NCBI GenBank assembly: GCA_035578175.1
Contig: JAQMRL010000008.1
Span: forward strand, 6,362,883 to 6,426,882
DNA length: 64,000 nucleotides
Direction of reading: 5' to 3'
Origin: Catonia carolina
Lineage: Eukaryota > Arthropoda > Insecta > Hemiptera > Achilidae
Part shown: positions 22,791 to 32,980 of the stretch, in pieces
How positions within the stretch are numbered: position 1 is the stretch's first letter
Layout of the letters: each line of letters starts with the position of its first letter
Program-made: the position numbers and the translations under genes
The notes under the pieces: model-generated
Told to the model about the DNA's origin: nothing
Databases searched by the model: none
What the model saw: the letters and a program-made list of their open reading frames with translations, nothing else

Positions 22791-22994
22791 TGAAGGGAGA
22801 CGGACGCCTGGAGATCAGTTGGTCCCACAGTCGCCCACGTAAAAAGAATTGGCACAATGGGTACCAGACGACGCCAGCTTACGTCTCAGTCTCTTTTTCT
22901 TTCTTGCCTATTGATTTTAATGGTTTTTGTATTTATACACGGCCTCTAAAATATACTCACGCTTACTTACGGTCATACCTCATCAAGTTATTAA

Positions 22995-23345
22995 GAATAA
23001 ATAGTGCGGCAAACAGATTTACCTTTCTTGCAGACATTATTTAAGGACATTATTTCATCCAGGCCACTATTTAAGGAGCTTAAACTGCTTACAGTTCCTT
23101 GTCTCTACATTTTTCAGGTGATTATGTATGTTAGGCAAAATAATTTTATGCAGAATTTCAATGTTCACAATTATAACACGAGAAACAGGAATGATTATTA
23201 TGTGGCTAATCACTCCACAAAATTGTTTGAACAAAAACCTACTTATGCAGGGAGAAAATTCATAAATAAATTACCCCAATCTTTAAAGTGTTGTGAGGAT
23301 TTGAATTCCTTTAGAAAAAAATCTGAAAAATTACTTGATCGGTGA
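22995..23345 (+). pseudogene. LINE protein C-terminus (CR1/jockey-like group)
   Basis: Translation reads LLTVPCLYIFQVIMYV, then NVHNYNTRNRNDYYVANHST, KPTYAGRKFINKLPQSLK and FRKKSEKLL, a C-terminal segment common in insect LINE polyproteins (TVPCxYI, HNYNTRN, KLPxxxK). The 5' part is missing. It ends naturally at a stop at 23343-23345. Clade assignment is tentative. Confidence 0.75.
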
Positions 23346-23532
23346 AACTTTTTTGAGCGTACAAGAATTTCTTTCTTGACAGTAGTGATAGGCCTACATT
23401 GTGCGGTTCTTATATGTATTTCAGGTGTTATATCTGACGACATGTCCTATACTCCTTCCTCCTGAACATGAGTAAAACATTTTACTCTACTTCTGCCATC
23501 TGAGACTAATCGGATCGACACAATTGTGATAT

Positions 23533-23603
23533 TCCCAGAACTGACAGGTGGAGTGTTAAATTATTTTACACTCAATCTGTTAGTTCCAGGGCTACAAAAA
23601 ATA
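23533..23603 (+). mobile_element. SINE A 5' fragment
   Basis: CTGACAGGTGGAGTG, ACACTCAATCTGTTAG and CAGGGCTACAAAAAATAG match the SINE A 5' hairpin. It is broken off at a T-run. Confidence 0.7.
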
Positions 23604-23792
23604 GTTTTTTTGTAGCCATTTTTAGTCATTTTTTTAGTACTTTAAGTAGTTATAATTTAAAAAACAGTTAACTTGGTAGGAATACGACATCCGTAAAGTC
23701 GCAGACTCTAGCGTGCACCTTGTAGTAGGTGGCTTTTGTTTGTTGACAGAAGGAGGAGCAAACTAACAACGGCTCAACTGCATATACCCTTT
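23604..23792 (+). mobile_element. element P copy 3, right half
   Basis: Matches the right half of element P (59724-60282): TTTTTAGTACTT, GTAAAGTCGCAGACTCTAGC, GTTTGTTGACAG, GGAGCAAACTAACAACGGCT. The left half is absent. Confidence 0.8.
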
Positions 23793-24003
23793 CGGCCACT
23801 GCCTACTTGATTATAATATTGAATGACATTGATTATCGATTGTTTTCAGTAATTAATTCATTAAAATTTCTTTTATTTCAGACGTATAATGCAAGAGATG
23901 GCCTACTTACGTTAATTAAATTTCAGCCTAATTGACTGTCCGTTAACTCTCCTGAACTAACTCTACAACCATTCCATTCATTACACCGGTTACATTCAGG
24001 AGT
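23793..24003. other. unassigned AT-rich sequence
   Basis: No gene or repeat recognised between element P copy 3 and SINE A. Confidence 0.4.
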
Positions 24004-24017
24004 AATTAATAAATCGT

Positions 24018-24875
24018 GTTGTTGTTTAGGTCATCAGCTGAAAAGCTGGTTTGAACCTGTAGAGGTTTTACTAAGTAAACGAGGAGTGAGGTGGTTTAAA
24101 ATTTGCCTTCCTCACTGAACAGAAAAGTACGCTTATCAGCATGCCGGGCCCTCTGAAAAGCACATATTTTCCACTCTGTAAATGACACTTTCACTTCATT
24201 CACCACAGGGTCTGGCTGTATAATAAAAGTCATTACTTTCAGAGGAGATAACTCTGATTAGTGTCTTTTACACCTCTACCTCTTCTGTTCTTAAACGATT
24301 CAGTCATTTAATTGGCTGGCCATGTGAAAAGAAACAGAACTATTTATTTTAGCCCTTCTTCTTCTTCTTAAAGTTCCATCTCCTATCGGAGGTTGGATAT
24401 CATAATGGCTATGGTCACTTCGCTGGCTGCTGCTCTGAATAGTTGCAATGAACTACAGTTGAACCATTCTCTAAGATTCCTCAGCCAGGAGATGCGTCTT
24501 CTTCCTCGGATCCTTCCCTGCATAATAATTCTCAGCAACTCATATTTTTCTCCTCTGGTTATGTGACCCAAATATTCTAGTTTTCTTGTTTTTATACTCT
24601 TCATAACTTCCAACTCCTTATTTAAACGTCGTAGCACCTCAACATTGGTAACCTTTTGGACCCACTGAATTTTCAACATTCTCCTGTAACACAACATTTC
24701 GAACGCTTCTATCTTCTTTATGTGTTGTTTCTTCAATGTCCAAGCTTCCATTCCATATAGTACGATAGAAAATACGTAACATCTTAGAGCCCTCAATCTG
24801 AGAGGCATGCATTTTAGCCCTGCAACGAACAAATTGAGAGTAAGTAATTTGACTCTCCGCCTGTCTGTTATGGGC
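24018..24875 (-). mobile_element. SINE A, inverted copy, split by a LINE insertion
   Basis: Full SINE A in minus orientation, from GTTGTTGTTTAGGTCATCAG to GTCTGTTATGGGC, with a 14-bp flanking duplication having one mismatch (AATTAATAAATCGT at 24004-24017; AATTAATTAATCGT at 24876-24889). The LINE at 24357-24811 separates its two parts. Confidence 0.9.
24357..24811 (-). pseudogene. RTE-like LINE, 5'-truncated insertion with (AAG)n tail
   Basis: Inserted into SINE A with a perfect 10-bp target duplication TTTTAGCCCT (24347-24356 and 24812-24821). The minus-strand translation reads LRALRCYVFSIVLYGMEAWT, EAFEMLCYRRMLKIQWV, NVEVLRRLNKEL, KLEYLGHITRGE and EWFNCSSLQLFRAAA. These are the C-terminal ~140 residues of an insect RTE-type reverse transcriptase; the open frame continues upstream only because SINE sequence happens to be open. 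The 3' end is (AAG)n, seen as TCTTCTTCTTCTT on the plus strand. A related copy is at 38149-38561. Confidence 0.9.
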
Positions 24876-24945
24876 AATTAATTAATCGTAATGACCATAA
24901 CAGGCCGGTGGAGTAGATATTAAATTATTTGCACTCGATCTGCTA

Positions 24946-25124
24946 ATAATATGCCGGCCGCATTGGCGTAGTTGGTAACGTGCTCGCCTCTCATTATGCG
25001 ATCTTGGGTTCGAATCCCATTCAGGCACGGCATATTTTCAAACGTAACCAAATTTCATTTCAACCTTCACCGTCTGCATTAGCAGTAATTGCAGAACAAT
25101 CGAACGTTAAACCAAAAAAAATGT
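24946..25124 (+). mobile_element. SINE C, full-length copy
   Basis: tRNA-like box A TGGCGTAGTTGGTAACGTG and box B GGGTTCGAATCCC, body with CACCGTCTGCATTAGCAG, tail CGAACGTTAAACC plus an A-run. A 9-bp target duplication GATCTGCTA is at 24937-24945 and 25125-25133 within the host SINE A. Confidence 0.92.
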
Positions 25125-25178
25125 GATCTGCTAGTTGTCTCTCTTATCACATGGTCACCCAGTTATATGAGAGAAACG

Positions 25179-25512
25179 TTTTTTTTTTCCTTTGTAATCC
25201 CTAATTTGTGTACGTTGCAATCTGTTCAATTGAGAACAATAAGCAACCCCATGACCCAATTAGATGAGGATGATGTGTATGACGTGTAAATGAGGTGTAG
25301 TCTTGGGCAGACTCAGGGCGACCATTCCTGAGAGAGTATGGTTAATTGAACCCCAACCATCAAAGTACACCGGTAGCCACTGTCTAGCATTCAAATCGTA
25401 TAAAAGTAACTACCTTTACTAGGATTTGAACCAGGAACAGTCGTCTCCGAAAATCAGCTGTTAAACAGCTGATTTTGGCGACGACTTTACCTCTAGACCA
25501 ACCCGGTGGGTT
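25179..25512 (-). mobile_element. SINE D, inverted full-length copy
   Basis: T-run tail at the left and the tRNA-like head at the right (plus strand ...CTCTAGACCAACCCGGTGGG). The flanking duplication GAAACG is at 25173-25178 and 25513-25518. The AAATCAGCTGTT palindrome is preserved. Confidence 0.9.
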
Positions 25513-25658
25513 GAAACGTTTAAGAACAGAAGATGTAGAGGTGTGAAAGACACAGGTCAGATTATCTTCTCTAAGAGTTTTGAATTTTATTATACAGCCA
25601 GACTCTGTATTGAATGAAGTGAGGGTTCATTTGCAGGGTAAAAAGTTGTTAATTTTCA

Positions 25659-25872
25659 GAGGAATGCTGATAAGCATTCCAAGTATTTCTCTAGTTAATG
25701 CTGGAATGCTGATAAGCATTCCTCTAGTTAATGCTAGAATGGTGATAAGCATTCCTCTAGTTAATGCTGGAATGCTGATAAGCATTCCTCTAGTTAATGC
25801 TGGAATGCTGATAAGCATTCCTGTAGTTAATGCTGGAATGGTGATAAGCATTCCTCTAGTTAATAATCTAGC
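25659..25872 (+). repeat. 33-bp hairpin minisatellite, about 7 units, grown from SINE A sequence
   Basis: The unit contains GGAATGCTGATAAGCATTCC, an 8-bp-stem hairpin with a GATA loop, then TCTAGTTAATGCT. The first unit is longer (AAGTATT insert). The core resembles the SINE A segment GGCATGCTGATAAGCGTAC, so the array appears to have arisen in place. Open frames on both strands (ISIPLVNA repeats) are products of the repetition. Confidence 0.92.
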
Positions 25873-25876
25873 ATTA

Positions 25877-26166
25877 GTGTGGTGACACCAGTCGTTTCGT
25901 TATATTGTGTCAGCAATTGTTTTTTCCAAGGAAAAGATTGTGGGAAAACACCAGTAGGGTGTTTTATTAAGAACACAACCCTATGCTAAAAGCCACAATC
26001 TACGACATATTTTTACTTTCCGTACTTTACAAATTATTAATTAATCTAAATTATTATTTAAACGGGTGTTTTATTAAGAACGCAACCCTATATTAAAAGC
26101 CACAATCTTTTCCTTGGAAAAAACCATTCCTGACAAAATATAACTAAACGACTCCTGTCACTACAC
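25877..26166. mobile_element. TIR element (MITE), ~290 bp with ~70-bp inverted repeats and TA flanks
   Basis: Left end GTGTGGTGACACCAGTCG, right end inverse GTGTAGTGACAGGAGTCG. Pairing continues for about 70 bases through TTTTTTCCAAGGAAAAGA. Flanked by TA on both sides. Inside, a GGGTGTTTTATTAAGAAC segment occurs twice in direct orientation (about 25957 and 26065). No coding capacity. Confidence 0.82.
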
Positions 26167-26173
26167 TAATGCT

Positions 26174-26560
26174 TGACTGGAACATTTTAACTGTCTTAGG
26201 TAGTTGGCCTTGGGTACACTGTTGCCAACATACCGATTGGGGGGACAGAAAATTTACCGATGTATTACTTCTATCTTCTTATAATCAGGCTTGCATCCTT
26301 AAAAAAACACCCGTTAGATTGTCATCCAAATTATAACTGAACTGAAAAGAGTAATAGCGTATTTTTTTAAACTGAAATGACCGTGTAAAAGAGGGCTAAG
26401 GGGGCGTGGTTAACAATTAAACTATATAGGGTGGGGGAGGCTAGAAATAATTTTTTTTAAAAATCCTGACTTACACATAAACACGCTTGAATAAGCTAAA
26501 AATTGTGAACATCATCTCAATCTTATAAAATGTTTCAGTCAAAATGTTTCTTAAACAGAA
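26174..26560. other. unassigned AT-rich sequence
   Basis: No recognisable gene. A short direct repeat around AAAATGTTTC precedes the LINE remnant. Confidence 0.4.
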
Positions 26561-27510
26561 TGTTTCATAAACTCAAAATGTTTCATAAACGAATGGTGTA
26601 AAACATGGAAAATAAAACTTAATACGACAAAATCCCTTCACGTAACTTTCACACTCCGCCATGGTGATTGCCCACCAGTATACATAGACAATGAACCTCT
26701 CACAAAAACAGATACGGTCAAGTATCTCGGTCTGACTTTTGATAAACGACTAACTTGGAGCACACATATCAAACGGAAACGTTTATTACTGAATTCCCGA
26801 CTTAAACTTCTATATTTCCTACTTCACAAACGATCAAAATTACCAATGGTACAAAAATTACGTATATATTGTTCTTTTTTGAAACCTATGTGGACCTAAG
26901 GGTCCCAAATTTACGGTTCAACCAAACCCTGTAACTTGCAACGAATTCAAGCATTCCAGTCCAAAAACATTACGCCTTATAGCAAATGCATCTCTTTACG
27001 TTAGCAACAAAACCTTACATACAGATTTGAAAACACCACTTGTACAAAATTCCATTGAATACCTATACAAACGCTTTCACGACAAGTCACACGAACACGA
27101 GAACCCCCTGGTGCGTTCTTTTTCCTCCGTCCATTTACCTGATAATCCCCCTAGACCAGTGTTTCCCAAACTTTTTAACCTCGCGGCTCCCTTGTGATTT
27201 TTTAAGGTTACGGTGGCGCCCCTCTACCTTGCTCAGTGGCGGCTGGTGAGGTATTTCGTTTGGGGTTCACACCTTCAAGAGGGTGTGGGCTGGGGGGTAT
27301 GGAATTTTTGAAAATTCCTAACCCCCTAGCCCAAACCCCCTGGAAGGTGTGAACCCCAAACGAAATACCTCACCAGCCGCCACTGAGCAAGGTAGAGGGG
27401 CGCCGCCGTAACCTTAAAAAATCACAAGGGAGCCGCGAGGTTAAAAAGTTTGGGAAACACTGCCCTAGACGCCTTAAAAGACGCTGGAGTAGAGACCTGC
27501 TAATTTGATA
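26561..27510 (+). pseudogene. jockey-clade LINE reverse-transcriptase C-terminus, split by a hAT MITE
   Basis: Translation gives NEWCKTWKIKLN, DTVKYLGLTFDKRLTW, HIKRKRLLLNSRLKLLYFLL and FLKPMWT, the thumb/C-terminal region of jockey-type RT. Frameshifts and a stop follow. RRLKRRWSRDLL appears after the MITE at 27157-27462. A different subfamily from the copy at 48485. Confidence 0.85.
27157..27462. mobile_element. hAT-like MITE, near-perfect 306-bp palindrome
   Basis: TIRs begin CAGTGTTTCCCAAAC, typical of hAT elements, with a perfect 8-bp target duplication CCCTAGAC (27149-27156 and 27463-27470). The two halves are inverted copies for about 120 bp each, around a centre near GGAATTTTTGAAAATTCC. 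No coding capacity. It sits in the jockey remnant. Confidence 0.93.
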
Positions 27511-27887
27511 TACAAATTTCATTCTTGGGGAGGCACCAATGGGGGCTCTAACACTCTCATGCCTATCATGTCATTTACATTATTATCATAATCATCACAT
27601 TTGCTTGTTGTAAAATTTTACAGTTGTAGATAAAGAATTAAAGAAAGAAAAAAATTGTGTAGGTAATAACTTTCGAAACAGACTGTAGTGGTAATTTACG
27701 ATAGGGGAGAGATTTAAATAAATTAACATAAATAAACACACTTCGTTAAGAATTATACTTGTTAAAATATTCTACGTAGCCTAAATTACTTGCCCGTAAA
27801 CAAATAAAATTAATCGATACGCCAGCAACTTATTTTACACGTTTACTTGTAAACAATTCCACAGCATTATTGTTGCTTTGCTGCCTA

Positions 27888-27894
<7 letters not shown>

Positions 27895-27918
<24 letters not shown>

Positions 27919-28080
27919 ATGTTGAAAGAATAATTTTTCAAACACCACAAGGTCACCCTCCCCCACCATATTACACCTCTAAATATACTTAACTTTTCTA
28001 GTATACCACACTATCACTATTATTTTTATTTCAATCGATATATATGATTGGTAAGATCGATTAGGCAAATCTTTACTCCG
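27895..28080. repeat. duplicated segment, left copy
   Basis: Runs TATTATAATGTTGAAAGAAT through CACAAGGTCACCCTCCCCC to CAAATCTTTACTCC. It recurs at 29893-30052 beyond the TIR element. The end contains the start of the H segment of the tandem array at 30-32.5 kb. Confidence 0.85.
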
Positions 28081-28612
28081 TCGGCCTATGAAACCATGCC
28101 ATAAGTCGCTGAGCGTAATTTCACAGGAGAGACTAAAACAGCTGTATATGTCAAAACTATCAATTTTTAGATTCTTACGCTGTCTGTTAGTTCAATCTAT
28201 TATCTACCTTTTAAATACAAAATATTTATTACCAACATAACAGAAACCAGAGAAAAATATTCATAAAGAAAGGACTGCGCAAAAACAGAAACCATGCCAT
28301 AAGTCGGCCATAGTAAATTTCCATTGCGACTAATCGTATGTTTTCATTTTAGGCTGGTTTTCTTTAAAAAAATGCTTAATTGCCTTCATAAAAATGAAAT
28401 ATTATCATTTTGTTTAGCATTTTATTTATTTAAAATTATTTTTTTTAAATTTTTAATACTGTAAAAAATTAAAAACTATTTGTTTCACTGTTGGTAGTAG
28501 TAACAGCTGATCAAACTCTATACGTATGTGTTTGCTGTTTGGAATAAGCGATTTGTATTACGTTATTATACTATAATAATTGTTATTTTAAAAGTGATTT
28601 AAGTGGTTTAAG

Positions 28613-28813
28613 ATGGAAAAATACAGCAGTGAAAGATGCGTATTACATATTCTTAATACGTGCCCTTTAGGTGGCAATTTAAGTGATGAACTGCAAGCAG
28701 TTTTCTGCTTGCAAACTGAGTTCAATTTGCATTGGCAACTGCAAGCAGTTTTCTGCTTGCAGTTGCAAACTTTAACAGCCGTTTTCCGAAAACTAGTGTT
28801 TTTAATTAACTAA
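28613..28813 (+). CDS. short open frame inside the TIR element, function unknown
   Basis: 66 codons from MEKYSSERCVLH. A GCAAGCAGTTTTCTGCTTGC palindrome occurs twice inside it (about 28697 and 28743), the kind of internal duplication that suggests decay. It could be the first exon of a lost transposase. There is no domain I recognise and no signal peptide. Confidence 0.3.
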   Translation: MEKYSSERCVLHILNTCPLGGNLSDELQAVFCLQTEFNLHWQLQAVFCLQLQTLTAVFRKLVFLIN

Positions 28814-28914
28814 GTTCAAAAAAATCACCAAAAATTCATTTTTCTATATAGAAAGTTAATTTTTATTTTAAAATATTCATAATTTTATGTAGTTTTAAGA
28901 TCAGTAATAAATAG

Positions 28915-29851
28915 AAAAATCTGGTGTGAAACACTCACACAACTTTCTCTTGCCAATGCAAATGATTAATAATAAACCTAACATTATTAATAAAATATTA
29001 GAAATAAACAAAAACTAACCTCAAAAACATAACTTTATTTTAATCACGAGTGAATGACGCAAAATGACAATCGAACTCGGTTTAAAAATACGGAAAATCA
29101 CGCTTTCACGCTAAACTAGGCTCTGTAGAGAAAAATGCTCTAAACAAAAGTTGTAGATCTTTTAATTTTCTATAACTTTTATTATATACACTTTTGTCGT
29201 AAAATGCATACTAAGACCGAAATGTTAAAAAAATCGATTTTTCTCACGTTTTCGTGAGAAAAAAAACAGAAAATCGCAAATTACCGCTAAACTAAGCGTT
29301 ATACAAAAAAATGTTTGAAACAAAAGTTGTAGGTTTTTAAATTCTCTACAACTTTTATTATATAAGTTTTTGCGCTGAAATTTATATTAAAGCCGTAATC
29401 TTAAAAAAACAACGTTTTTACGTGAAAACAGCCTCACCGAGAATTTCAGCAAACACGGCGCCTACCCTATCTTGTAGAGAATAAAAAATTTAGTAAAATA
29501 GGCGATTTTAAAAAAAATCGTAGGACCAGTTTTTGAGAAAATCGCAAAAAACTGAAAAATTATACGAATAAACTACTACTTCCGGTTGACCGATTTTGAT
29601 GAAAATGTTCGTGTCGCGTCCGGTAGTGGTATGTAACTTAAGTTTCAAGTTTCAAGTTCGTACGATGTTCCGTTCTTGAGATATTCTGTTCACACACAGA
29701 CACACACAGACAGACAAATAGCTAAAAACATGTTTTTTGGGTTCAGGGGGTCTGAAAACGTATAGATCCGGTGAAGAGTGGATTTGTTAAAATCGACATG
29801 AAAACAATACTTTCCTTCCTATATATTCATATAGGCAAGAGAAAGTAAAAA
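28915..29851 (-). mobile_element. element K copy 15, full length
   Basis: Both ends intact, with a short ACACACAGAC tract at 29693-29715. Inserted inside the 28081-29889 TIR element. Very close to copies 1, 2 and 6. Confidence 0.9.
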
Positions 29852-30196
29852 TGATTTTTCCAACTTATGGCATGGTTTCATAGGCCGCATGACATTTATT
29901 ATTATAATAATGTTGAAAGAATAATTTTTCAAACACCACAAGGTCACCCTCCCCCACTACATTACACCTCTAAATACTTAACTCTTCTAGTATACCACAC
30001 TATCACTATTATTTTTATTCCGATCGATTAGACAAATCTTTACTCCCTCGCCATTAAAAAGAGAATTGGCCCATTCTCCCGCCTCACCTTGCCTTCTCTT
30101 ACACAAATCACCCACAAATTTAACGACCTACCTAAATTTCAATCGATCGTTACTCCATTAAAATTACGGCAAATCTCCTTAAATTCCTCGAGAACT

Positions 30197-30550
30197 TTTT
30201 TACTCACGAAAACGTGTGAAAAATCGATTTTTTAAAGATTTCGGCCTTGTTATGCATTTACGACAAAAGTGTATGTATTCAAATTTATAGAAAATTAAAA
30301 GATCTACAACTTTTATTTAAAGCATTTTTCTCTACAGTTTAGCGTGAAAGAGTGATTTTCCGTTATTTTTAAGCCAAACTGAGTTCGATTTTCATTTTGC
30401 GTCTTTAACTCGATGATTAAAATCAGGTTATGTTTTTGAGGTTAGTTTTTTGTTTATTTCTAATATGTTTTATTACTTATGTTGGGTTATATTGGTCATT
30501 ATTTGCATTGGCAAGAGAAAGTTCTGTGAGTGATTCACACCAGATTTTTT
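30197..30550 (+). mobile_element. element K copy 16, 3' portion
   Basis: Begins at ACTCACGAAAACGTGTGAAA (second tandem unit) and ends CACACCAGATTTTTT. Identical junction to copy 18, so it was truncated before the array duplicated. Confidence 0.88.
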
Positions 30551-30766
30551 TTAATTTCCATCGATAATATGACTGGTAAGATCAATTAGCCAAATCTTTA
30601 CTCCCTCGTCATTAAAAAGAGAATTGGCCCATTCTCCCGCCGCACCTTGCCTTGTCTTTCTTAACCCACAAATTTAACGACCTACCTAAATTTCAATCGA
30701 TTGTTACTCCATTGAAATTACCGCTAATCTCCCTAATTTCCTCGTGAATTTCAAATACTCGTTACA

Positions 30767-31720
30767 TTTTTACTTTCTCTTGCCTATATGAATATATAGG
30801 AAGTATTACTAATATATAGATAGTATTGTTTTCATGTCGATTTTAACAAATCCACTCTTCACCAGATCTACACGTTTTTAGACCCCCTGAACCCAAAAAA
30901 ACATGTTATTAGCGATTGGTCTGTGTGTGTGTGTGTGCACGCGCGCGTGTATGTGAACAGAATATCTCAAGAAAGAAACATTGTATGAACTTGAAACTTA
31001 GAACTATCGGACACAACACGAACATTTTCATCAAAATTGGTCAACCGGAAGTAGTAGTTTATTCGTGTCATTTTTTACTTATTTGCGATTTTCTCAAAAA
31101 CTGGTCCTACGATTTTTTTTTAAAATCGCCTCATTTACTTAATTTTTTATGCTCTACAAGATAAGATAAACGCCATGTTTGCTGAAATTGTTGGTGAGGC
31201 TGTTTTCACGTAAAAAAACTTTTGTTTTAAGATTGCGACTTTAATATGCATTTTAGCGCAAAATAGTATATTATCAAAGTTGTAGAGAATTCAAAATCCT
31301 AAAAGTTTTATTTCAAACATTTTTTGTATAACTTTAGTTTAGCGGTAATTAGCGATTTTCCTTTTTTTCTCACGAAATCGTGTGAAAAATCTATTTTTTT
31401 AAGATTTCGGCCTTAGTATGCATTTTACGACAAAAGTGTATATAATAAAATTTATAGGAAATTAAAAGATCTACAACTTTTATTTATATCATTTTTCTAC
31501 ACAGAGCCTAGTTTAGCTTGAAATAGTGATTTTCCGTATTTTTAAGCCAAACTGAGTTCGATTTTCATTTTGCGTCTTTCACTCATGACTAAAATCAGGT
31601 TATGTTTATTGAGGTTAGTTTTTTGTTTATTTCGATTGTTTTATTACTAATGTTACGTTTTATTGTTAATTATTTGCATTGGCAAGAGAGAGTTGTGTGA
31701 GTGTTTCACACCAGATTTTT
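30767..31720 (+). mobile_element. element K copy 17, full length
   Basis: Full element within array unit 1. The 5' hairpin region carries an extra duplicated ATATATAGGAAGTATTACTA patch. The GT/CG tract is at 30922-30952. Confidence 0.88.
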
Positions 31721-31919
31721 TTCATTTCGTTCGATAATACGACTGGTAAAATCAATAAGGTAAATCTTTACTCCCTCGCCACTAACAAGAATTGGCCCAT
31801 TCTCCCGCCTCACCTTGCCTTCTCTTTGTTAACTCACAAATTTAACGACCTACCTAAAAATTTCAATCGATCGTTACTCCATTAAAATTACGGCAAATCT
31901 CCTTAAATTCCTCGAGAAC

Positions 31920-32274
31920 TTTTTTACTCACGAAAACGTGTGAAAAATCGATTTTTTAAAGATTTCGGCCTTATTATGCATTTACGACAAAAGTGTATGT
32001 ATTCAAATTTATAGGAAATAAAAAGATATACAACTTTTATTTAAAGCATTTTTCTCTACAGTTTAGCGTGAAAGAGTGATTTTCCGTTATTTTTAAGCCA
32101 AACTGAGTTCGATTTTCATTTTGCGTCTTTAACTCGATGATTAAAATCAGGTTATGTTTTTGAGGTTAGTTTTTTGTTTATTTCTAATATGTTTTATTAC
32201 TAATGTTAGGTTATATTGTTAATTATTTGCAATGGCAAGAGAGAGTTGTGTGAGTGTTTCGCACCAGATTTTTT
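31920..32274 (+). mobile_element. element K copy 18, 3' portion
   Basis: Array counterpart of copy 16, with the same left junction and few differences. Confidence 0.88.
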
Positions 32275-32493
32275 TAATTTCGTTCGATAATATGATTGGT
32301 AAGATCGATTTGGCAAATCTTTACTCCCTCGTCATTAAAAAGAGAATTGGCCCATTCTCCCGCCTCACCTTGCCTTCTCGTACACAAATCACCCACAAAT
32401 TTAACGACCTACCTAAATTTCAATCGATTGTTACTCCATTAAAATTACGGAAAATCTCCCTAATTTCCTCGTGAATTTCAAATACTCGTTACA

Positions 32494-32628
32494 TTTTTAC
32501 TTTCTCTTGCCTACATGAATATATAGGAAGAAAAGTATTGTTTTCATGTCGATTTTAAAAAATCCACTCTTCACCAGATCTACACGTTTTCGGACCCCCT
32601 GAACCCAAAAAACATGTTTTTAGCTATT

Positions 32629-32671
<43 letters not shown>

Positions 32672-32980
32672 AAAATATCTCAAGAACGGAACATCGTACG
32701 AACTTGAAACTTAAGTTACATACCACTACTGGACCCGACACGAACATTTTCATCAAAATCGGTCAACCGGAAGTAGTACATTCGTGTAATTTTTTACTTT
32801 TTTGCGATTTTTTCAAAAACTGGTTCTACGTTTTTTTTTAAATTTGGCTGGTTTACTAAATTTTTTATCCTCTACAAGATAGGGTAGGCGTCATGTTTTC
32901 TGAAATTCTTGGTGAGGCTGCTTTCACGTAAAAAAATTGTTTTTTAAGATTGCGGCTTTATTATGCATTTTACCGCAAAA
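32494..32980 (+). mobile_element. element K copy 19, 5' half
   Basis: Array counterpart of copy 17, (GT)n at 32633-32668. It stops at TTTACCGCAAAAATG, where mariner sequence begins. Confidence 0.88.

Larger units (their letters stand above)
24892..25659 (+). mobile_element. SINE A subfamily copy, split by SINE C and SINE D
   Basis: Starts GACCATAACAGGCCGGTGG. The hairpin arm TTTGCACTCGATCTGCTA is followed by SINE C (24946-25124), resumes GTTGTCTCTCTTATCAC, is broken again by SINE D (25179-25512), resumes TTTAAGAACAGAAG and runs into the hairpin minisatellite at 25659. Confidence 0.85.
28081..29889. mobile_element. TIR element of unknown superfamily, carrying a K insertion
   Basis: Left end CGGCCTATGAAACCATGCCA; the right end (29865-29889) is its inverse. 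A subterminal copy of AAACCATGCCATAAGTCGGC is at 28286-28310. Excluding K copy 15 it is about 870 bp. A 66-codon plus-strand frame begins at 28613 (MEKYSSERCVLHILNTCPLG). It contains a duplicated CTGCAAGCAGTTTTCTGC palindrome, and its function is unknown. The flanks are duplicated over about 170 bp rather than a short target duplication. Confidence 0.65.

Noticed and set aside
24946..25030. tRNA gene candidate (A and B boxes, cloverleaf-like)
   Set aside because: Several near-identical dispersed copies with A-rich tails and target duplications; no convincing acceptor stem. It is a tRNA-derived SINE (C). The same reasoning applies to the heads at 16719, 21730, 22570, 34673 and 46040.
25627..25885. 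Open frames with ISIPLVNA-type protein repeats
   Set aside because: Present on both strands because the underlying 33-bp minisatellite has no stops; not a repeat protein.
30026..32480. CRISPR-like or satellite interpretation of the 30-32.5 kb repeats
   Set aside because: Units are long, composed of K plus a host-like segment, and only two periods occur; there are no short regular spacers, and this is animal DNA.
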